From Holtermannia corniformis (taxonomy: Eukaryota; Basidiomycota; Tremellomycetes; Holtermanniales): DNA of 64,000 nt. Positions 56,330 through 64,000 of this stretch are shown here, piece after piece (position 1 is the first letter of the stretch; every line of letters starts with the position of its first letter). The translations under genes and the position numbers were made by a program. Location of the stretch: NCBI GenBank assembly GCA_001599935.1, contig BCIJ01000009.1, positions 114,226 to 178,225 of the forward strand. Reading direction: 5' to 3'. A model generated the notes under the pieces. The model saw only the letters and a list, made by a program, of their open reading frames with translations, did not search any database and was not told where the DNA came from.

Positions 56330-58248
56330 CTAAGCGTTGACGTGCAAGCCCAATTTGTCCGTCATTGTGTTCATGTACTGTTCTGTGGCGTTGGATCAGT
56401 CACGACATGCCCGGCGGCAGTCCAACGCGCGCACGCACCGGCTTGACGGCGCATGGCCCAGTACTCGTCGAGGAGCTCTGCAATCTCGGCCTCGTGCTTG
56501 CTTACGAACGTGGCCATTTCCGCCTCGAGCTCCTTTTGCTGCGCCTGGATCGCTTCGCGCTTGCGCTGCCACACGGAGCGTTCCTTGGATCGCTCCATGT
56601 ACCTGACGAGCCACGGCGTTAGATAAGGTGGGAACGGGAGTCGACGGTCGACGTACTCTTGCTTGAGTGAATCTAGCTTGGCCTGGGCGCGCTGCTGCAT
56701 CTCCTTGCCCATCTGTAGCTGCCGTTGGAGCTTGTCGCTAGCGTACGACAGCTGCCGTCCGAGTTGCTAGCCAACAGATCAGCCGTCCGTTCTCACCCTC
56801 GTGCCGGGCTGCCACAGACCTCGAGCTTGGCACTGTCGTTCTGGGCCTCAATCTCCTTGACCTCTTTGCGCGCCTGGAGCGAGAGCGTGTTGCGCCTCTG
56901 TTCTTCAACCTTGTTCCGCTCGGCCTCGATCCCGTGTTCGAGGTCGATCAAGCCGCGCAGATCCTAGCCTGTCAACACGGCTCGACAGCGTGCCAGCTCA
57001 CCATCTCCAAGCTCGCAATCACATCCAGCCGGTTACTGAGCTCTCGCGTCGCCCGCTGGTAGGCTGCGAGCTCGGCCTTTTCGCTCTGGACCATGTCGTG
57101 CATGGTCGAAATGTTGCGCTTGATCCGTTCGGGCGACTGCACGAGGCGTCCGCTCGTTTGCGCCTTTTGGAGCGTCACGCGCGCGTGCTCGGCTTGGATC
57201 GCGGCCTGTGGTCATCAGCCGAGAGCAATGAGAGCGGCGCATGCTACAAGATTGGCTGGTTATGCACGGCCAAGTCTCCCGTGGAAACGGCCACACAAAG
57301 CGTGCCACTCACCCCGCGCTCTGCAATGCCCTCTTTCGTCCGCTTGAGCTGCTCGTGCTCGGCAGAGAGCTTGCCCTGCTGTTCGCGCATCGCGAGCAGT
57401 TCCGCTTTGTGCGCCTCGTTGCGCGCCTGCAGTTCCTGCTGTCGTGGTCGCTCAGCCTGGTGCTTGGCCCTGCAAAGCCGTCAGTAGGTTGCCCATGCCC
57501 GAGCCGACGGACGTGATCTGGCCAATGTCATATTCGAGCTTGTCGAGCTGCTTGCGAAGTTTCTGGGTGCTGAGGACCGCGTCAGCCGCTCATCGGGTCA
57601 CGGGCCGGCGAAAGCACTGACCGCTCGCCTTGGGCAATGACCTTTTGCTGCAAGCCAAGGTGGAACGCTGCCCTCTCGTCTCTACCAGGCCATGGAATCA
57701 GCACCGCAGCAGATTCGCCGATGGTACAGCGACCGACCTGAATTTGGCAAAGTTCATGATCCCACTCAGCACGGTTCGGAGCCGGCTGGGTTCAGGCCGG
57801 GTCAGGTCGGCCATTGCAAAATTGGTAATGCCGCAGAGGGTTGCGAGGTCTCGGCTGGGTCAAGTCAGTCACCATTTGGTCCGAGGATAGACGATTGACC
57901 AGTGCTTGAAGAACATTGAGAATGACAAGCTCTCGTTGTACAGCTCCTGGGCGTCCCATCAATTGCCATCGCGTTGTACAGCAACACATGTCCCACCTTG
58001 TACTCCATCATACCCATCAGTGTCCCCTTTGGCCTCTCTATCGCCGCCTCGCCGACATTGATCGCCATGAGCGTCTCGATCAGTTCGGCAAAGATCATCT
58101 GGGTCACCGCTGCGGACGGCTTGGCGAGGTCTTCGGCCTGTACCGAGATCCCGAGTGCGTACAGGCAGTCTAGAATCTCGCGCGAGTCCATATTAGGGAA
58201 CCCGAGGTTCTCGACGGGAGCGCCGGGGCGGCGTAATTGTTGTGACAT
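56330..58248 (-). CDS. NUF2: Kinetochore protein NUF2
   Basis: Subunit of the NDC80 complex that binds microtubules at the outer kinetochore; 472 aa. Exons: 58248-57997, 57946-57900, 57854-57738, 57681-57622, 57569-57513, 57469-57313, 57205-57002, 56963-56820, 56766-56439, 56382-56330. The N-terminal calponin-homology-like domain is recognisable ([79 protein letters not shown]), followed by a long coiled coil rich in Gln/Glu/Lys/Arg and a C-terminal segment ending in KLGLHVNA. Splice sites were fixed by these motifs. Intron 6 is 107 nt and intron 7 only 38 nt. It is divergent from the condensin gene. Confidence 0.92.
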
Positions 58249-58593
58249 GGCAGGTGGTGGTGTAGGATGGTGGTGTGAGATTACTTCTGCCTCCTGAAAC
58301 TTGACGACTCCACTCGACAGTATTCTCAGTGTTTTGTTCGCCTCGAGCACTGTATCCCTACTGCCTGGTGGACGATGTTGACACTGTTCAAGACGCAAAA
58401 GTCAGTCGCGAGTGGTGGTTTGTTTGGTTTCGTTGACGTGGATTACGTAAGCACGCAAAGTCAAACGCGTCAACAACCTATCTACTATGGACAGCAAGAG
58501 TTGCAAGGGAAGGGTATAGGCAGCAGCAGCATCCGGTATAGCGACAGCGACGTATCCCAACGTAGTCTGCCGCCCAGGACTGCAGCGGTCGAA
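58249..58593. promoter_or_regulatory. Shared bidirectional promoter, NUF2 / YCG1
   Basis: 345 bp (or 126 bp if YCG1 starts at its upstream ATG at 58375) separate two divergently transcribed chromosome-segregation genes. A short separate ATG frame at 58487 in the YCG1 leader (ATGGACAGC..., ending TAG) could act as an upstream ORF. No conserved box is recognised by eye. Confidence 0.5.
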
Positions 58594-61500
58594 ATGCCAG
58601 CTCCAATGGCCAAGATCCCATCAGCCAGCTTCCTCACAGACGATCTCCCGTCCACCCTGCCCGCAATCTTCCAGCAAGCACAGCTCTCGCTCGCCAACCA
58701 CCGCAAGAATATCGTCAGCCTGCGCAAACTCCAGGTCGCATGCGCGCACGTCACTGCTCCGTCGAAAGACGGCAAGAGCTTGAAGCTCGTTGGCGAAAAG
58801 GCGTTCAACGAGCACATGATCGGGATGGTGAACCGGGTGCTTGGTATCAAGAAGGGCGTCGTGCAGGCGGATCGGATCGTCAAGTTTGTGGCAAGCTATG
58901 TCGCGTACTGTACTGAACAGGGTGCGTGCTGGCGTTGCAGCTTCTGGACGTCGTTGACGGTCACAGACGCCGCGGCACGGACGGCAAGTGGCGCCGAGGA
59001 CGCCGAAGCTGAAGAGACACCGGCCACTCGGTTCATCGCCAAGCTGCTGTCCCACCTCTTGTCTGGCTTTAGTGCAAAGGACAAGAACGTTCGGTTCCGC
59101 TGCACGCTCCTGACCGTGTCGTTGATCAGCGGCCTCGGCGAGATGGAGTCTGTATACTTTAGTGGCGCAGTAAGTGCATGTTGCTGACCCACGCAGTGAC
59201 GACCTCTACGTGTCACTACGCTCATCCCTACTCGAGCGCGCGCGAGACAAAGAGTCGAGTATCCGTGTGCAAGCGGCCCTCGGCATTGCCAAGCTCCAAA
59301 GTGGCGAGGACGACGAGGATGTCGACGAAGATGAAGAGTCCTTGTTCGAGGTCCTGCTAGATCTACTCCGCTACGATCCGGCCGCGTGAGTCGATTAACC
59401 TGCCGCGCTGCAAACAACTGACGCTTGCTCAGCGAAGTCCGCCGCGCAGCACTCTACAACCTCCCGTTGACCCCCGCCACGCTCCCACTGATCCTCTCGC
59501 GCACACGCGACATTGACCCGCTCCTTCGGCGCACAGTCTACCACGCCTCTCTCAGCGCGACCATTCTGCCCGACCCTAGAGTCCTCACCATTACGCAGCG
59601 CGAAGAGATTGTGAGGAACGGTCTGGGAGATCGCGAGGCTCAGGTCCGCAAGGCTGCGGCGGGCATGCTAGGTGGCTGGGTCGATGGCTGCGACGGGGAT
59701 CTGCTCCAAGTGAGTAGTAGACAGCAACCGGAAAAAGTACCTTCGCTGACGGCTCTATCAGTTCTTGTCGCGATTCGACGTCGTTTCATCCCAAGTTGCC
59801 GAAGACGCGCTTCTGTCCGTGTTCGTGACCCGCCCAGAGGTGTTTGACTCGGTCGAGTTTGACGGTTGGTCTGATGCGTCCGATCGCGCTGCCACAGTCT
59901 GACGCAACCCGCAGAGGCGTACTGGAACGAGCTCACGCCCGAACGAGCCTTCCTGGCGCGCGTCTTTGTCGATCACTGCAAGTCGACGCAGAACGACGCC
60001 CGGCTCGAAGACGTCCTCCCCGTCGTCACGGCCCTCGCGTTCCGGATCCAAGACGAATACAACAACCTGGTCGAGATTGTCAATGCCGAAGACGGGGCCG
60101 TGGCCGAACGCGCGTTCGTCGTCGGCGAGCTGCTCAAGCTAGCTGTCAATCTCGACTACGCGGATGAGATTGGCCGACGGAAAATGTTCCAGCTTGCGCG
60201 TGAGTCTTGCGGCGATCGGCTGGTTGGGCTGACTGCGATACGAACAGGCGAGATGATCTCGCAAGCCAATCTACCGGAAACACTAATCCCTGCGTGTTTG
60301 GACGTGCTGAGTCGGATCTCGGACGGCGAGCGGGATTTGATCCGTGTGATTGTCGATGTCGTGACCGAGCTGCGGGACAACTATGACGAGGGTGAGGAGA
60401 TGGATGTGGACCCGAGGGTATGTCCGCTTGGGTTTCGTCAGCAGGGCGGGGCTGATCCTGCACAGACCATGGACAGCCAAGCGTCCTCTGTGGGCGATAC
60501 ACCAGCACCTCGCCGGTTCGCGCCACCGCCAGTCGAGAGCTTGAGCCCAGAAGAGCGAGTCAAAGCTGCGTTGATCGACTTGCGGTGCCTGTCAATCTGT
60601 ATCAGCCTGCTTGAGCGCGTCAACTCGGTCCGTCGGCAAACTACTCGACTCGATCATAGACTGACGTGGTCCGACAGACGCTGCAGGACAACTCGGTCTT
60701 CCATGGTCTCCTGCCCGACCTCATCATCCCTGCTGTGCGCAACAAGGAAGAACCGGCGTTACGGGACCAAGGGCTTGTATGCTTGGGTCTTTGCTGTATG
60801 ATCGATGCGGTAGGTCCGGATCACAGGGAGAGCGTGCAGTTGACTCGTTGCGACGTAGAAAATGGCGACAAACTCGTTCGGGCTGTTTATCCAGCAACTG
60901 AACGCGGCCGACGACGAGCTCAAGCTCAAAGTCGTCCAGGTCTTGTTTGACCTACTGATGGTCCATGACTTTGCGACGCTGCTGAAGAAGACGATGCCGG
61001 TGGGTATCTGCAGTTGCGCGCGCACACATGCTCATCGTCGACAGGCGGACAAGGTGGTCGAGTTGCTCCGGCATACACTGAACCAGGATGCGCCGGAAGT
61101 GCAGGCCGTAGCTTGCGAGGGTGTGGCTAAGCTCATGCTGGCTGGCATGGTCTCGGACGAGACGGTGCGTTTTCGTGGCCACGGCACTACATGTGCTGAT
61201 AGCCTGCAGCTACTACAAACGCTTGTTCTGCTGTACCTGTCCCCAGACACAGTCGACAACCAGCCATTACGCCAATGCTTGACCTACTTCCTCCCGGTGT
61301 ACTGCTACTCTTCGAGCGAGAACCAACGGCGGATGCAGTCGGTCAGTGCGATTCTTGCCGTGTTTCATACACCGGCTGATGGGCTGCGCGTAGATCTTTG
61401 TCGAGACGTTTGACATGCTCGCAAAGCTTGGCGAGGATCTCGAGGAGGATCAGGAGATGATCCCGCTGGCGCACATGGGGCTCATGCTGGTTGATTGGAC

Positions 61501-62372
61501 GGACCCGTCCAAGGCTGTGTGAGTGTCGCTTGAGCCTCTAGCCCGTGGTTGACGAATGGTGTGCTTAGTGAACGCGACGGTGCTCTGCACGATCAGTTGG
61601 TCCACCTTGACCTTGGGATCGAGATTGCAAAGGCTATCTTGGAGGAGGAAGCGAGTAAGTAAACTCTGAGTGTATGAGTAGGCGTGTTGACAAAGCGGCG
61701 CAGAAGAGCTTCGCAAGACGTTGGCTTCGTTCCTGAGCAAGCTCTACCTGCCAGAAGTCGAGGTCGCAGACGAGCTCAAGGTCAAGAGTCTGATGCTCGT
61801 GCTTGTCAGCATCCGCAACGTGAGTCTCCTCAACCCTGACGGCAGAGTTGACGACGACCAGCGCCGTCCGCTGCAAGATGCTGCGTCGCGCAACGCGTTG
61901 ATGCGGTTCGAAGCGTCTCTGAAGAAAAAGTATCCTGAACTACTAGTCACTTTTGACGAGGAGGGGTTCAAGGCTATTGACGAGGTTCGCGAGCTGTGCG
62001 AGATGATCGAGGCTGTGTGAGTGTTCTGCCGGTGCGCATTGGCGGACGCTGACGCTACACGTAGGCAACCGTTTGACGAGACGGCTGCTGAGAGTGGCGC
62101 GGGTCGGCGAAAGTGAGCCTCGCAAACAGTGTTCGCACTGCTGACAGCTCAGGCCCACGAGCAGTCGTCGCAAGCCGTCTGCGACGCCTGCGCCGTCCGA
62201 AGTCGAGACCGCCACTACGGGAACTTCGGATGGATCTAGCGAATCGGAAGACGAGGTGATGAGTGAGCCTCGGCGCGGGGCCAACAAGATGGCGGCCGTC
62301 GCTGAGCAGTCGGACGAGGAAGAAGAGGCCGACGAAGATGTGGAGAGCATCCTCGGCGATGAGACCGAGTGA
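58594..62372 (+). CDS. YCG1: Condensin complex subunit 3 (CAP-G / Ycg1)
   Basis: HEAT-repeat DNA-binding subunit of condensin; 989 aa. Exons: 58594-58921, 58967-59147, 59197-59385, 59433-59709, 59762-59864, 59915-60199, 60248-60417, 60466-60627, 60678-60809, 60859-60999, 61045-61164, 61210-61341, 61394-61518, 61569-61654, 61704-61819, 61862-62016, 62065-62112, 62153-62372. Family blocks: LPSTLPAIFQQAQLSLANHR, VVQADRIVKFVASYVAYC, RFIAKLLSHLLSGFSAKDKN, LLERARDKESSIRVQAALGI, AEVRRAALYNLPL, LRDQGLVCLGLCCMID, CLTYFLPVYCYSSSENQRRM. The C-tail is acidic and Ser-rich. The frame is open to an earlier ATG at 58375; 58594 was chosen because homologues begin close to it. The intron at 61820-61861 has no stop and is a multiple of three. 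Confidence 0.92.
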
Positions 62373-62541
62373 TTCGGGATGATCTCGAGTGTTGTCAGGC
62401 CATGCCATGTACTATGGATTGTCACTCGACTGGGTCCCCGACGCTGGCCCCTTTGCCCCACTTTGTGCGACGGCCCTGAGGCGGAAGCAACCCGGGCGAG
62501 AACCGGCTGCTTTTGTTTTCAGTCATCACTGGGAAACAATC

Positions 62542-63757
62542 ATGAGCCAGCCAGTGTGCCAGTTTCAAGACCGTCTCACCACTGCGCTCAATGCCGCTGA
62601 CTCGGGCGCCGCCGTTCCCGCCCACTCGCACGATCACGGCGAGCACGGGCACTCGCACGATCATGCGGCCGGGACGTGGACGCCCGAGGAGCACGGGCAT
62701 TCCCATGAACACCTCGAGCACGCCGGTGGGTCCTTTGTCTAGTCTGGCGATAAAGATGCGACGTCGACTGATTCGGTCACAGGCAAATTCTCCGAAAGGG
62801 ACTTGCCCGACTACTCGCACCGAGACTGGACCGAGCGCGCGTTCACTATCGGTATCGGCGGGTATGTATTCGACCTCGTCGTGTAGTTAGGCTAACTCGG
62901 AAGGCCCGTGGGATCTGGCAAGACGGCTCTGCTGCTAGCTCTTTGCCGCAAACTGCGAGAAGAATACAACATTGGTATGTGGTTGACTCATGCCTGACTA
63001 TCTGACATAGCCATGTAGCTGCGGTCACGAACGACATCTTCACGAGGGAAGACCAAGAGTTTCTGATCCGCAACAATGCATTGGACCAAGGTCGAATCAG
63101 GGCTATCGAGACGGGTCAGTCGGGTGACCACGTATCCCCTGGTTCACGGCAGCTAAATGACGAATACAGGTGGTTGCCCGCATGCCGCCATCCGCGAAGA
63201 CATCTCGGCCAACCTGCATGCTCTCGAGGAACTCCAGGAGGCGTTCACGACCGAGATGCTGTTTGTCGAGAGCGGAGGTGATAATCTGGCCGGTGCGTTC
63301 TTGCGGTTCCCGCATGGTGGAGACCTGACGTTGCAACTAGCCAACTATTCGCGAGAGTTGGCAGACTACATCATCTATGTGATTGATGTCGCTGGCGGCG
63401 ACAAGGTGCCGCGCAAGGGCGGGCCTGGGATCTCTCAGGTATGTCACCTGCGCTGACTGGACATGGCTGACCGAGCGCCTTTAGTCCGACTTGCTCATCA
63501 TCAACAAAGTACGAGCGAGGATCGCATAGAGACTGCAACAGCACTGACAGACATAGATTGACCTGGCACCGCACGTCGGCGCCTCGCTGCCCGTCATGAA
63601 GCGCGATGCGGCGCTCATGCGCGAAGGCGGGCCTACAATCTTTGCATCGGTACGACACAACGACGGTGTCAACGAGGTGGCCGAAGCCATCCTGGGCGCC
63701 TGGCGCGTGAGCGGTGCCGATGCCGCTTTCAGAGGTAAAGGCAAGGCCAAGGCCTGA
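62542..63757 (+). CDS. ureG: Urease accessory GTPase UreG
   Basis: Nickel-metallochaperone GTPase that activates apo-urease with UreD/UreF; 307 aa. Exons: 62542-62725, 62783-62861, 62904-62974, 63019-63114, 63170-63438, 63485-63508, 63557-63757. The N-terminal extension is His-rich ([14 protein letters not shown] then EEHGHSHEH), fit for nickel binding. The core has P-loop [22 protein letters not shown], the CPH metal motif in [14 protein letters not shown], the ESGGDNL block, [16 protein letters not shown] and the NKxD motif (IINKIDLAP) spanning the 24-nt exon and the last exon. Length exceeds bacterial UreG because of the His-rich leader. Urease itself is not in the window. Confidence 0.95.
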
Positions 63758-63883
63758 GGACCATACTGTAGCGATATGCGATAGATGGGACAGCTCGGAC
63801 CGGTACAATGTACACGGTTTTACATGCCAAAGAAAAATGACTACTCTACAACAGCGACAATCCGAACGATACATGCAAACGAA

Positions 63884-64000
63884 TCACTCGCGCTCTTTGA
63901 GTTTGTTCTTAGTCTGCTGGTCGCGTTTGGTGAAGAACGCATGGCGTGGCTGAGACCCTTCGGCTTTCTGCTTCTTGTATAGCCGCTCCTCGCGGTTGAA
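63884..64000 (-). CDS. 3' end of an unidentified basic protein gene (partial)
   Basis: Minus-strand frame running off the right edge and ending in TGA at 63886-63884. The visible 38 C-terminal residues are strongly basic and helical (REERLYKKQKAEGSQPRHAF, TKRDQQTKNKLKERE), like tails of nucleolar or ribosome-biogenesis factors. No family can be assigned from this fragment. It converges with ureG at a 126-bp gap. Confidence 0.5.
   Translation of the reverse strand, partial: FNREERLYKKQKAEGSQPRHAFFTKRDQQTKNKLKERE

Noticed and set aside
1..64000. Transposons, CRISPR arrays, rRNA or tRNA genes, integrated viral sequence
   Set aside because: No transposase, reverse transcriptase or integrase motifs, terminal repeats, repeat-spacer arrays, or RNA-gene signatures were seen on either strand.

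Overview
The window is nuclear DNA of a fungus, most likely a compact, GC-rich basidiomycete (yeast-like, perhaps Pucciniomycotina or Tremellomycetes; the exact lineage is not readable by eye). The reasons are nearly two dozen conserved eukaryotic genes packed with 40-58 nt introns (donor GTRNGT, branch site CTGAC/CTGAT, acceptor YAG), convergent genes separated by only 68-130 bp, and family content typical of basidiomycetes: two CAP59/CMT1-type glycosyltransferases, a CPL1-like secreted protein and a PL14-type lyase. All splice models were made by hand. Every internal junction was checked for reading phase, and for known families also for continuity of conserved motifs.

Layout, left to right. 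1-2.7 kb: sparse, with small orphan ORFs including a tandem paralogue pair, one copy carrying an in-frame TGA. 2.7-13.2 kb: RAD51, a GT69 mannosyltransferase, NAC-alpha (EGD2), then on the minus strand the Dsc E3-ligase subunit DSC3 and mitochondrial ribosomal protein bL27m, then a neutral amino-acid transporter. 13.9-24 kb: splicing factor CLF1 (with a 4-nt microexon), DEAD-box helicase DBP4, a disordered Arg/Ser/Pro-rich protein, a Ser/Pro/Gln-rich membrane protein and RPL32. 24.3-33.3 kb: a small unknown gene, an NCS1 purine/cytosine-type permease, a GPI/TM-anchored PL14-like lyase and a large ArAE-type transporter. 34-41.6 kb: a CPL1-like secreted cysteine-rich protein, two small orphan proteins, a four-TM membrane protein, a second GT69 enzyme and the ribosome-assembly factor RSA3. 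41.7-51.8 kb: one giant minus-strand gene (18 exons, about 3,124 residues) with a PH-like domain. 52.4-56 kb: two unknown proteins. 56.3-64 kb: NUF2 and condensin YCG1 in divergent orientation, the urease accessory GTPase UreG, and the 3' end of a further gene.

Functionally the window mixes housekeeping genes (recombination, splicing, ribosome biogenesis, chromosome segregation, nascent-chain binding) with cell-surface and nutrient-uptake genes. Homologues of several Cryptococcus capsule and host-interaction factors occur together (two GT69 enzymes, CPL1-like, UreG), but housekeeping genes lie between them and I see no true cluster. No transposon, tRNA, rRNA, CRISPR or viral sequence was recognised. 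The less ordinary signals are a possible family of small orphan proteins at two places in the window, the giant PH-like protein with introns that can be retained in frame, the microexon and mini-exons, GC-AG introns, and a few unusually long introns in translation genes.
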